A stretch of 6,205 bases of DNA from an uncultured Flavobacteriales bacterium (GCA_937967465.1 CALBSW010000134.1:1-6205), one strand, 5' to 3'; shown: positions 1 to 6,198, numbered from the stretch's first letter. A program made the numbers and translations. The notes: a model not told the origin generated them from the letters alone.

Positions 1-344
1 AGGGTGGGGTAGTTGAAGATGCTGCTGTACTTGGCTTTGCCGCTGTGGAGGTCGGCAATCAAATCGTCGCGCTCCACGCCCAAGGTCTCGCATGCACTGT
101 AGAGGTAGAGGCCGTGTCCGGCTTCGTCCTGCACCTTGGCCATCAGGATGGCTTTGCGCTTCAGGCTTGGGGCCCGGCTGATCCAGTTGCCCTCGGGCAG
201 CATCCCGACAATCTCGGAGTGCGCGTGCTGGCTGATTTGTCGGACCAGGGTTTTCCGGTACGCATCCGGCATCCAGTCCTTGGGCTCAATCTTTTTTTCC
301 GCCGCCACATAGGCGTCGAAGCGTTGCAACAGGTCCATTTCCAT
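1..344 (-). CDS. paaA: Phenylacetyl-CoA 1,2-epoxidase catalytic subunit PaaA, N-terminal part (runs off the left edge)
   Basis: PaaA is the diiron catalytic subunit of the PaaABCE multicomponent monooxygenase, a cytoplasmic enzyme that converts phenylacetyl-CoA to its ring 1,2-epoxide. The first 114 residues are present and match what I recall of E. coli PaaA almost segment by segment: IEPKDWMPDAYRKTL (19-33), QHAHSEIVGMLPEGNW (39-54), KVQDEAGHGLYLYSA (70-84) and KYSSIFNYPT (105-114). E44, E74 and H77 fall where E. coli PaaA has iron ligands E42, E72 and H75; the remaining ligands lie outside the window. The start at 344 gives a leader one residue longer than E. coli's. An in-frame ATG at 371 would add nine hydrophobic residues (MSHIVFLLS) but would place the promoter-like octamer at 351-358 inside the gene; ATG 338 is also possible. 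No Shine-Dalgarno sequence is visible. The gene is divergent from paaE. The family call is very secure; the exact start is less so. Confidence 0.96.
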   Translation of the reverse strand, partial: MEMDLLQRFDAYVAAEKKIEPKDWMPDAYRKTLVRQISQHAHSEIVGMLPEGNWISRAPSLKRKAILMAKVQDEAGHGLYLYSACETLGVERDDLIADLHSGKAKYSSIFNYPT

Positions 345-350
345 GCTCAG

Positions 351-358
351 CAAAAATA
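351..358 (-). promoter_or_regulatory. Putative Bacteroidota -7 promoter element for paaA
   Basis: Read on the minus strand this is TATTTTTG, a full match to the Bacteroidota -7 consensus TAnnTTTG. It ends 6 nt before the paaA ATG at 344, so transcription would begin at or next to the start codon and leave little or no leader. No good TTTG-like -33 element stands 19-21 nt upstream; that position falls around 376-382, inside the left arm of the inverted repeat at 376-403. This is a motif match only and has not been tested. Confidence 0.55.
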
Positions 359-375
359 CAATGTGCGACATGGGA

Positions 376-403
376 AGAACCCATCGGGGTCACAAAGGGT
401 TCT
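376..403. promoter_or_regulatory. Inverted repeat between paaA and paaE, candidate operator
   Basis: AGAACCC (376-382) and GGGTTCT (397-403) form a perfect 7-bp inverted repeat separated by 14 nt. It is the most obvious symmetry in the intergenic region between the divergent genes. The arm nearer paaA covers the place where a -33 element would pair with the -7 octamer at 351-358, so a dimeric regulator bound here could control paaA and perhaps paaE. The spacing could suit a TetR-type or similar dimer, but no regulator gene is in view and I do not recognise the site as a known PaaR or PaaX motif. A chance repeat of this size is possible. Confidence 0.4.
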
Positions 404-438
404 CCACCCAACAGATTCCTTCCGAGATTCGCAATTCC

Positions 439-1518
439 ATGTCTGACCGTTTCCATGATTTGACCGTGGCCGAAGTGCGCCGCGAAACTGCCGATTGTGT
501 CTCCATCACCTTGGACATTCCGGCGGATTTGTCTGAAACCTTTGCTTTCAAACAAGGGCAGTACTTGACTTTTGATCAGGAGATTGCAGGTGAGTCTGTG
601 CGCCGAAGCTACAGCATCTGTGCAGGTGTGGGCGAGCCGCTGCGGGTGGCCATCAAGCAAGTCCCCGAAGGCCGATTCAGCACCTGGGCCAACACGACCC
701 TCAAGGTGGGGGACCGCCTTCGCACCATGCCACCCAACGGCCGTTTCTACACGGAATTGGACGCTGGTCAACGCAAGCATTACGTCGCGTTCGCAGCCGG
801 TTCTGGCATCACGCCCATTCTGTCCCACATCAAAACGGTGTTGGATGTGGAGCCCGGCAGCACCTTCACCTTGTTTGACACCAACAAGGATCAGTCGAGC
901 ATCATTTTCAAGAGTGAACTCGATGACCTGAAAGACCGGTTCCTCGATCGCCTTCGCGTCTTTCACTTCTTCACGCGGGAGCCGGTGGATGTCCCGTTGT
1001 ACGGCGGGCGCATGGATGACGCCAAAGTGGATGCGGTCTGCAACAGCCTGCTGGACGTGGCGGCTGTGGACGAGGTGTTTGTCTGCGGCCCCGAAGCCAT
1101 GATCCACGCTGTGAAGGATCGGATGGCGGCCGCGGGTGTTCCCGCGGAGCGGATTCACTTCGAGCTCTTCACCTCACCGACGGCCAAGCCCGCTGCGGCT
1201 GCGGCTGCGGACGTGGCTCCGGCTGCAGGCGCTGGAGGGCAGGAGGTGTTCGTCATCATCGATGGCTCCACCCACAAATTGGACTACGACGGATCCAAAA
1301 GCATTCTCGATGCCGGCCTCGATCAAGGCATTGACCTTCCCTACAGCTGCTGCGGAGGCGTCTGCTGCACATGCCGTGCCCTGGTGACCGAGGGCGCAGG
1401 AGAAATGGAGGTCAACTACGCATTGGAGCCCGGCGAAGTGGAGCAGGGGTTTGTCCTGACGTGTCAGACCAAGCCGAAGCCGGGCGAGCGGTTTGTGGTC
1501 GATTTCGACCAACAGTAA
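439..1518 (+). CDS. paaE: Phenylacetyl-CoA 1,2-epoxidase reductase subunit PaaE
   Basis: PaaE passes electrons from NAD(P)H through FAD and a plant-type [2Fe-2S] cluster to the diiron subunit PaaA. The 359-residue protein (E. coli PaaE is about 356) shows the expected order. The FAD-binding domain has RRSYSI (55-60). The NAD(P)-binding domain has AAGSGITPIL (119-128) and VCGPEAM (215-221). An Ala-rich linker (about 249-267) leads to a C-terminal ferredoxin domain with cluster ligands C304, C309, C312 and C342. Two extra cysteines, C305 and C310, sit beside ligands. I chose ATG 439 because MSDRFHDLTVAEV aligns with the start of known PaaE; an upstream in-frame ATG at 343 would add 32 unrelated residues and overlap paaA. 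No Shine-Dalgarno or good TAnnTTTG element is visible upstream; GAGATTCG at 424-431 is a weak 4/6 match. The gene is divergent from paaA, so it is transcribed apart from its oxygenase partner. A related phenol- or benzoyl-CoA-type reductase is possible, but paaA next door makes PaaE nearly certain. Confidence 0.95.
   Translation: MSDRFHDLTVAEVRRETADCVSITLDIPADLSETFAFKQGQYLTFDQEIAGESVRRSYSICAGVGEPLRVAIKQVPEGRFSTWANTTLKVGDRLRTMPPNGRFYTELDAGQRKHYVAFAAGSGITPILSHIKTVLDVEPGSTFTLFDTNKDQSSIIFKSELDDLKDRFLDRLRVFHFFTREPVDVPLYGGRMDDAKVDAVCNSLLDVAAVDEVFVCGPEAMIHAVKDRMAAAGVPAERIHFELFTSPTAKPAAAAAADVAPAAGAGGQEVFVIIDGSTHKLDYDGSKSILDAGLDQGIDLPYSCCGGVCCTCRALVTEGAGEMEVNYALEPGEVEQGFVLTCQTKPKPGERFVVDFDQQ
1192..1209 (+). 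repeat. Three tandem GCTGCG hexamers in paaE
   Basis: Three perfect copies of GCTGCG encode six consecutive alanines (residues 252-257) in the linker between the NAD(P) and ferredoxin domains of PaaE. The unit is a multiple of three, so gain or loss of copies would change linker length without breaking the frame. Confidence 0.8.
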
Positions 1519-1521
1519 AGC

Positions 1522-3417
1522 TCAAGCGCGCTCGTCGAGCTCGATCCAGCGCTCGGTTTTGGCTTCGATGTCCGCTGTGACTTCGCCAAGGCGTGTGGCC
1601 AACCGTCCCATTTCCTCATGGTCCAAATCCGGGGCGGACATGGCCGTTTCGAGTGACTCTTTTTCCGACTCCAGGCCGGCAATGACGTCCTCCAATCCTT
1701 CGTATTCGCGCTTCTCGTTGTAGCTGAGGCGCTGCGAATAGTCGCCTTTGGGGGCAGCCGGACCGTCTTGGGCCTTGCTCGCGGCGGCGGCTTTGGCAGC
1801 CGCAGCGCGCTGTGCGGCTTCGGCCTTTTCTTCGGCGTCGGCCGCCAATCGGTATTGGGTGTAGTTGCCCGGGAAGTCGCGCACGTCGCCTTCTCCGTCG
1901 AGGATGAAGACGTGGTCGACCAGCTTGTCCATGAAGTAGCGGTCGTGGCTCACGAGCAGCAGGCATCCGGTGAAGTCCAACAGGAATTCTTCGAGGATGC
2001 CCAGGGTGAAGACGTCGAGGTCGTTGGTGGGCTCGTCGAAGACCAGGAAGTTGGGGTTGGCCATCAGGACCCGCAACAGGTGCAGGCGTTTGCGCTCGCC
2101 ACCGCTGAGCTTGTAGATGAAATCGTGGTGCCGGTTCCGGGGAAACAGGAAGCGCTCCAGCAACTGCGCGGCGGAGAGCTTCTTGCCCTTTTTGAGCGGC
2201 ATGAATTCGGCAATCTCGTACAGCGCCTCGATGACCTTCATGCCCTCATCGAATTGGGGTGGCTCCTGGCTGAAATGCCCGAATACCACGGTGTCGCCGA
2301 TGACCACCTTGCCGCCATCGGGGGTGTCTTCACCGGTCAGCAAACGGATGAGGGTGCTCTTGCCGGCGCCATTTTCGCCCACGAGACCGACCCGTTCGCC
2401 GGGCTTGAAGTGGTAGGTCCAGCCATGGAGGATGGTTTTGTCGCCGTACGCCTTCCGCACCTTGTGCAGTTCTAGGATTTTGCCGCCCAGGCGAGCGGGG
2501 TCCAATTCGAGGCGCACCTCATCTTCTTCGAGGCGCACGCTGGCGCGGGCCTTCAGGTCTTTGAAGGCGTCGAGACGGGACTTGCTCTTGCCGGTCCGGG
2601 CCTGTGGCGTGGCCCGCACCCATTCCAGCTCCCGCCGCATGATGGAGCGGGCCCGGTCGCGTTGGGCGTGCTCGTTGGCGGAGCGCTCGGATTTCATCTC
2701 GAGGAAATCGCTCCAGTTGCCCGGGTATTTGTGCAACCCAAAGCTGTCCAGCTCGAAGATGGTGTCGCACACGACTTCAAGGAAGAAGCGATCGTGCGTG
2801 ATCATCAGGAGGGTGGTCTTCGACTTGGCCAGGAAACCTTCGAGCCACTCGATCATGCCGAGGTCGAGGTGGTTGGTCGGCTCGTCCAACAGAAGCAAGT
2901 CCGGTTGCTCGATGAGGCATTTGGCGAGGGCAACGCGGCGTTTTTCGCCCCCGCTCAGCTTGTCGACGAAGCGGTCCGTGTCGTGCAGTCCGAGTTTGCC
3001 GAGAATTTCCTTGGCTTGTGCTTCATAGTTCCAAGCATCGGCGCGGTCCATGGCGTCGTAGGCAGCCTGCAGGGCTTCCGCATCGTCGCCCTTGGTGGCG
3101 GTTTCGTATTGCCGAATGGCGCGCATGGCGTCGTTGTCGGCCGTGAATAAATTGGCCAGGATGGTCCGGTCCAAATCGAGTCCGTGTTCCTGAGCGAGGT
3201 GTGCCACACGGGCTTTTCCACTGAAGGTCACAGTACCGGCATCGGGTCCTTCGATGTCGAGCAGCACTTTCATCAAGGTGCTCTTTCCGGTCCCGTTGCG
3301 GGCGACCAGCGCGGCTTTTTGGCCCTGGTCCAGACCGAAGTGCAGGTCTTCAAAAATGAGCCGCTCCCCGAACCGCTTCGTCAATCCCTCCACCGAGAGC
3401 ACATTGCCACCTGCCAT
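1522..3417 (-). CDS. uup: ABC-F family ATPase, Uup type
   Basis: This is a soluble tandem-ATPase protein of 631 residues (E. coli Uup is about 635) with no membrane segments. ABC-F proteins act on ribosomes or nucleic acids, not in transport. ABC domain 1 has Walker A ARNGTGKS (39-46), signature LSGGEKRR (154-161), Walker B LLLLDEP with E179, and switch H208. ABC domain 2 has GENGAGKS (347-354), LSGGERKR (437-444), LVFDEP with E462, and H491. The charged inter-domain linker (about 240-310) is the family's P-site interaction region. After an Ala/Glu-rich stretch (526-550), residues 561-631 form a coiled-coil C-terminal domain starting RLSYNEKREYEGL, typical of Uup, which in E. coli can bind DNA. 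Walker A of domain 1 begins with Ala where Gly is usual. ATG 3417 gives the family-typical N-terminus; an open frame continues upstream to 4017 but runs antisense through elaA. TACTTTTG precedes the start. The family is certain; the Uup subtype is likely from the C-terminal domain. Confidence 0.95.
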   Translation of the reverse strand: MAGGNVLSVEGLTKRFGERLIFEDLHFGLDQGQKAALVARNGTGKSTLMKVLLDIEGPDAGTVTFSGKARVAHLAQEHGLDLDRTILANLFTADNDAMRAIRQYETATKGDDAEALQAAYDAMDRADAWNYEAQAKEILGKLGLHDTDRFVDKLSGGEKRRVALAKCLIEQPDLLLLDEPTNHLDLGMIEWLEGFLAKSKTTLLMITHDRFFLEVVCDTIFELDSFGLHKYPGNWSDFLEMKSERSANEHAQRDRARSIMRRELEWVRATPQARTGKSKSRLDAFKDLKARASVRLEEDEVRLELDPARLGGKILELHKVRKAYGDKTILHGWTYHFKPGERVGLVGENGAGKSTLIRLLTGEDTPDGGKVVIGDTVVFGHFSQEPPQFDEGMKVIEALYEIAEFMPLKKGKKLSAAQLLERFLFPRNRHHDFIYKLSGGERKRLHLLRVLMANPNFLVFDEPTNDLDVFTLGILEEFLLDFTGCLLLVSHDRYFMDKLVDHVFILDGEGDVRDFPGNYTQYRLAADAEEKAEAAQRAAAAKAAAASKAQDGPAAPKGDYSQRLSYNEKREYEGLEDVIAGLESEKESLETAMSAPDLDHEEMGRLATRLGEVTADIEAKTERWIELDERA

Positions 3418-3421
3418 GGCG

Positions 3422-3429
3422 CAAAAGTA
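3422..3429 (-). promoter_or_regulatory. Putative Bacteroidota -7 promoter element for the ABC-F gene
   Basis: On the minus strand this reads TACTTTTG, a full match to TAnnTTTG, ending 4 nt before the ATG at 3417. As with paaA, the position implies a leaderless or nearly leaderless message. It also supports 3417 as the start over any upstream codon. No convincing -33 TTTG is visible at the usual 19-21 nt spacing. Confidence 0.55.
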
Positions 3430-3444
3430 GCGGCGCGTGCGCGC

Positions 3445-3452
3445 TAATTTCC
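3445..3452 (+). promoter_or_regulatory. Weak -7-like element for elaA
   Basis: TAATTTCC matches four of the six fixed positions of TAnnTTTG and ends 4 nt before the elaA ATG at 3457, the same spacing as the stronger element for the ABC-F gene. The start codons of the two genes are only 39 bp apart, so some elaA promoter must either lie here or overlap the ABC-F gene. On sequence alone this is weak. Confidence 0.25.
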
Positions 3453-3456
3453 CCGC

Positions 3457-3957
3457 ATGGATTCTCCAGCACCAAATGACATCGTCTGGCACTGCTGTGC
3501 GTGGTCTGATCTCGACCGGGAACAGCTGTACGGCCTGCTTCGGCTGCGGGCGGAGGTCTTCGTGGTGGAGCAGGATTGCCCGTACCAAGATTTGGACGGA
3601 AAGGACCGTCAAGGTTTGCACTTGTGGGCGGAGCGTCAAGACGCGCCCTTGTCGGAAGGCGGAGAAGCATTGGCCATCACGCGGTTGTTGCCGGCGGGGG
3701 TGTCCTACTCCGGTGAGGTCAGCATTGGCCGAGTGGTGACGGCGGCGTCCGTGCGCCGCACGGGGTTGGGGAAAGAATTGATGACGCGGAGCTTGGAGGC
3801 TTTGGCCGACCATTGGCCGGGAGAGCCCATTCGCCTGTCTGCTCAACAATATCTGGAGCGGTTTTACGCCGACTTTGGCTTCGAGGCTGTGGGAGAATCC
3901 TATCTGGAAGATGGCATCCCGCACATTGCCATGGTGCGCCCGCCCGGCCGGCCTTGA
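3457..3957 (+). CDS. elaA: GNAT family N-acetyltransferase, ElaA type
   Basis: This is a 166-residue acetyltransferase predicted to move an acetyl group from acetyl-CoA to an amine; the physiological substrate of ElaA is not established. Recognition rests on three signatures shared with E. coli ElaA (153 residues): LYGLLRLRAEVFVVEQDCPYQ (the core VVEQDCPYQDLDG is 36-48), the acetyl-CoA loop RRTGLG (100-105) followed by KELM, and YLEDGIPHIAM (149-159) near the C-terminus. QQYLERFYADFGF (130-142) is the usual GNAT motif B region. The start at 3457 keeps the ElaA-like N-terminus with a slight extension. The gene is divergent from the ABC-F gene across 39 bp and is followed 16 bp later by a glycosyltransferase on the same strand, with which it may be co-transcribed. 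No Shine-Dalgarno sequence is visible. No functional link to the neighbouring genes is apparent. Confidence 0.92.
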   Translation: MDSPAPNDIVWHCCAWSDLDREQLYGLLRLRAEVFVVEQDCPYQDLDGKDRQGLHLWAERQDAPLSEGGEALAITRLLPAGVSYSGEVSIGRVVTAASVRRTGLGKELMTRSLEALADHWPGEPIRLSAQQYLERFYADFGFEAVGESYLEDGIPHIAMVRPPGRP

Positions 3958-3960
3958 ACC

Positions 3961-3968
3961 TATCTTCG
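3961..3968 (+). promoter_or_regulatory. Possible -7 element before the glycosyltransferase
   Basis: TATCTTCG differs from TAnnTTTG at one fixed position and ends 5 nt before the ATG at 3974, matching the 4-6 nt spacing of the paaA and ABC-F elements. It sits in the 16-bp gap after elaA, so the surface-polysaccharide unit could have its own start of transcription. No -33 element is evident, and in a short gap the match could be chance. Confidence 0.3.
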
Positions 3969-3973
3969 CCGCC

Positions 3974-5023
3974 ATGTCCCACGCTCCCTGCGTCTCGGTG
4001 GTGATTCCATGCCTCAATGAGGCCGATCACATTGGCTCTTGTTTGGACGCCTTGGCCGGCCAAGTTCAATTGCCAGCTCCCTTGGAGGTGTTGGTGGTCG
4101 ATGGGGGCAGCACCGACGGGACCCGGGACATTTTGACAGCCCGGGCAGTGGAGGCCGATTGGCTTCGCGTACTGGACAATCCGCAGCGCATCACGCCGGT
4201 CGCCATGAACCTCGGCGTGGCCGAGGCCCGATCAGAAGTGGTCGTCATCCTCGGCGCCCACGCGGAAGTGGCGCCTGACTTTGTGCGGCGCAATTTGGAC
4301 GCGTTGGCGGCCCATCCGGAATCCGGCTGCGTCGGCGGGGTGGTGGACCAGGTGCACGGCGACGAGCGCACACGCCGGATCGGCCTCGCCATGTCCTCGC
4401 CGTTCGGGGTGGGGGATGCCCGTTTTCGAACGGGAGGGGTGGCTGGCCATGTGGACACCGTGGCCTTCGGCGCGTATCGCAAGGCCGTTTTGGAGGAAAT
4501 CGGAGGGCTGGACGAGGCCTTGGTCCGCAACCAGGACGATGAACTGAATTACCGCTTGACCGAGGCTGGATGGCGCATCTGGTTCGATCCGCGGATCCGC
4601 TCGACGTACCATGCCCGGTCGAGCTTCGCCCAGCTGTTCCGCCAATACAGGCAATACGGGTATTGGAAGGTCTTCGTCAACAAGAAGCACCTCACCATCA
4701 CCACATGGCGGCAATTGGCGCCGGCTGGCTTTTTGCTGGCACTCGCCGTGCTGGGTGGATTGTCGATCTGGTCGCAATTCCGACCGCCCGTGGGGTGGCC
4801 CGCATTGGCCGTACCGGCGTTTTGCACCGTGTTGGGGCTCTGGTGTGTGGGCGCCGTCGGGGCTTTCGCCCTGTCTGGGGGCCGTTGGACGGACGCGCCA
4901 GGGGTGCTGCGGTCCTTTCTCACATTGCACCTCGCTTACGGCTGGGGTTATTGGCAAGGCATCTGGCACTTCCTGTTGCTTCGCCGCTCGCCTTCGGCTG
5001 AATTCAAGGCCCTCACGAGATGA
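3974..5023 (+). CDS. Family 2 glycosyltransferase, ExoA-like, membrane-associated
   Basis: This probable inverting sugar-nucleotide transferase adds a sugar to a lipid-linked glycan on the cytoplasmic face of the inner membrane. The 349 residues start with a GT-A fold: VSVVIPCLNE (7-16), VVDGGSTDGT (41-50), then VVILGAHAEV (90-99) at the metal-motif position. SSPFGVGDARFRTGG (141-155), DTVAFGAYRK (161-170), LVRNQDDELNYRL (183-195) and RQYRQYGYWK (223-232) follow, an order I associate with the succinoglycan ExoA-like subfamily. The C-terminal third has about two to three hydrophobic segments (about 249-268, 276-300, and a weaker one at 315-336). The usual DxH/DxD aspartate is Gly94. ATG 3974 puts the first beta strand at the normal distance from the N-terminus; an upstream in-frame ATG at 3875 would overlap elaA. 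The stop overlaps the next gene by ATGA. Donor, acceptor and product are unknown. Confidence 0.9.
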   Translation: MSHAPCVSVVIPCLNEADHIGSCLDALAGQVQLPAPLEVLVVDGGSTDGTRDILTARAVEADWLRVLDNPQRITPVAMNLGVAEARSEVVVILGAHAEVAPDFVRRNLDALAAHPESGCVGGVVDQVHGDERTRRIGLAMSSPFGVGDARFRTGGVAGHVDTVAFGAYRKAVLEEIGGLDEALVRNQDDELNYRLTEAGWRIWFDPRIRSTYHARSSFAQLFRQYRQYGYWKVFVNKKHLTITTWRQLAPAGFLLALAVLGGLSIWSQFRPPVGWPALAVPAFCTVLGLWCVGAVGAFALSGGRWTDAPGVLRSFLTLHLAYGWGYWQGIWHFLLLRRSPSAEFKALTR

Positions 5024-6198
5024 ACTGGACCACGGTCGAGACGTGGGCGTGGCGCTGTCTGATGCCGGCCTTGCTGGTCGGCGGTACGTGGGCTTCCTCT
5101 TGTATTCTGCTGGCCGCTGTGGCCCGGTTTGTGTCGTGGAGACAGCGCCATCCGGAAGAAGGGTGGTCCTGGTCCATGGGCAGCCTTTGGTGTCTGGCTT
5201 ACTTCGGATTGCAGCTCGTTGGAGGGCTGTGGAGTGACAATGCGGAAGCGTGGCGATTCAGCTTGGAAGTGAAGTCTTCGTTGTGGGTGCTTCCGCTGCT
5301 GGCGGCCATGCCCGGACGCCCATTGTCCCGGGATTTCTGGTGGTCCGTGGGGTGGTCGGTGAGTGCCTATTTGCTCTGGCGGCTGCTTCGTGCAGGTTGG
5401 TGGCATGCCACCGAAGGCGATGCGAGCCAGTGGCAATACGCCCGGTTTGCCGGGGACGTGCACCCCACTTATTTGAGCTTGCATGCCGCTGTGGCTTGGG
5501 TGGGTTGCGGAGGACAATGGGCCCAGCGGCGGTGGTTGTCGTGGGCAGTGACTGTGCTGGTGGCAGTTTCGCTGGGTTTGATGGGGTCCAAAGCGGGCAT
5601 TTTCGCGGCGGCCGGTGTGGCCATGTTGGCTTTGGCCTTCCCCCTGTTGTGGGGCCAGGCCGAAGGAAAAACCAAGCCTCAAGTGGCGGTCTTCCTCGCT
5701 TTGCTCACCCTCAGTGGATGGGGGGCGTCCAGACAGCGTTTCGCAGAAATGGGAACGGCTGCGGCTGCCGTTCAATCCGATGCTGCACCCGTGCAGAGCA
5801 GCAGCGCAGGGCGGATTGCTGTGTGGCGTGCCTCTGCGGAGATCATCGCGCGCCATCCCTTGGGAGTCGGAACTGGAGATGTGACCGATGCTTTGATGTC
5901 GGTGTATCAGCGGGATGGGATTGCCTACGCCAGCGAGCGCCGGTTGAATCCGCACAATCAGTGGCTGCAGGCCGGGGTGGCTTTTGGCTGGCCCGGGATG
6001 CTGCTGTTGACCCTGCTGTTGGGGTGGTGGTTCAGGATGGGGTGGCGGCGTCGCCACCAGTGGGTGCTGCTTTGTGTGTGCCTCGTCTGCATGCATGCCT
6101 TGGTGGAATCCGTGCTGGAGGTGCAACGCGGCGTGGTCTTCATTCTGTGGCTGTTCGTCGCCACGGAATCCGCCCTGCGAGACCCTTCAAGAGCATGA
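5020..6198 (+). CDS. O-antigen ligase/polymerase family membrane protein (Wzy_C/WaaL-like)
   Basis: Members of this family join or polymerise lipid-linked oligosaccharides on the periplasmic side of the inner membrane. The 392-residue protein has many hydrophobic stretches (about 13-36, 54-71, 87-97, 107-124, 150-163, 172-187, 192-211, 222-234, 318-337, 347-362, 370-382), consistent with about ten to eleven segments. Recognisable elements are HPTYLSLH (148-155), MGSKAGI (188-194), the large loop with GRIAVWRASAEIIARHPLGV (264-283) then GTGD (284-287), NPHNQWLQAGV (310-320), and ESVLEVQRGVVF (363-374). The loop Arg265 and His312 are the kind of residues this family relies on for catalysis. ATG 5020 overlaps the glycosyltransferase stop as ATGA, suggesting translational coupling. 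Its own stop overlaps a further ATG at 6195. Sequence alone does not separate WaaL-type ligase from Wzy-type polymerase or a protein O-oligosaccharyltransferase, so I give no symbol. Confidence 0.85.
   Translation: MNWTTVETWAWRCLMPALLVGGTWASSCILLAAVARFVSWRQRHPEEGWSWSMGSLWCLAYFGLQLVGGLWSDNAEAWRFSLEVKSSLWVLPLLAAMPGRPLSRDFWWSVGWSVSAYLLWRLLRAGWWHATEGDASQWQYARFAGDVHPTYLSLHAAVAWVGCGGQWAQRRWLSWAVTVLVAVSLGLMGSKAGIFAAAGVAMLALAFPLLWGQAEGKTKPQVAVFLALLTLSGWGASRQRFAEMGTAAAAVQSDAAPVQSSSAGRIAVWRASAEIIARHPLGVGTGDVTDALMSVYQRDGIAYASERRLNPHNQWLQAGVAFGWPGMLLLTLLLGWWFRMGWRRRHQWVLLCVCLVCMHALVESVLEVQRGVVFILWLFVATESALRDPSRA

Noticed and set aside
343..438. N-terminal extension of PaaE from ATG 343
   Set aside because: The extra 32 residues resemble nothing in PaaE, cross the inverted repeat and just overlap the paaA start codon; ATG 439 aligns with known PaaE starts.
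286..1158. Minus-strand open frame (290 codons) opposite paaE
   Set aside because: It is antisense to a certain gene, overlaps the start of paaA in another frame, and shows no domain.
1536..1560. Possible terminator for paaE (CGAGC, 10-nt loop, GCTCG, then GTTTT)
   Set aside because: The stem is only 5 bp with a large loop and a short T run, and it lies inside the ABC-F coding sequence, where such matches are expected by chance in GC-rich DNA.
1768..2475. Plus-strand open frame (235 codons) opposite the ABC-F gene
   Set aside because: The Val/Glu/Gln-rich product is the complement of conserved ABC motifs and no domain is seen; it is a shadow frame.
3946..3953. GGCCGGCC palindrome at the end of elaA
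   Set aside because: It lies in coding sequence, has no T tract after it, and is a simple GC palindrome with no support as a terminator or binding site.
3418..4017. Upstream extension of the ABC-F frame by 200 codons
   Set aside because: The added residues lack ABC-F similarity and lie antisense to elaA; the family-typical N-terminus begins at 3417, just after a TAnnTTTG element.
4948..6126. Long minus-strand open frame (392 codons) opposite the O-antigen ligase-like gene
   Set aside because: Its product is rich in His, Gln and Pro with no recognisable domain, and it lies fully antisense to a clear membrane protein. It is a GC-driven shadow.
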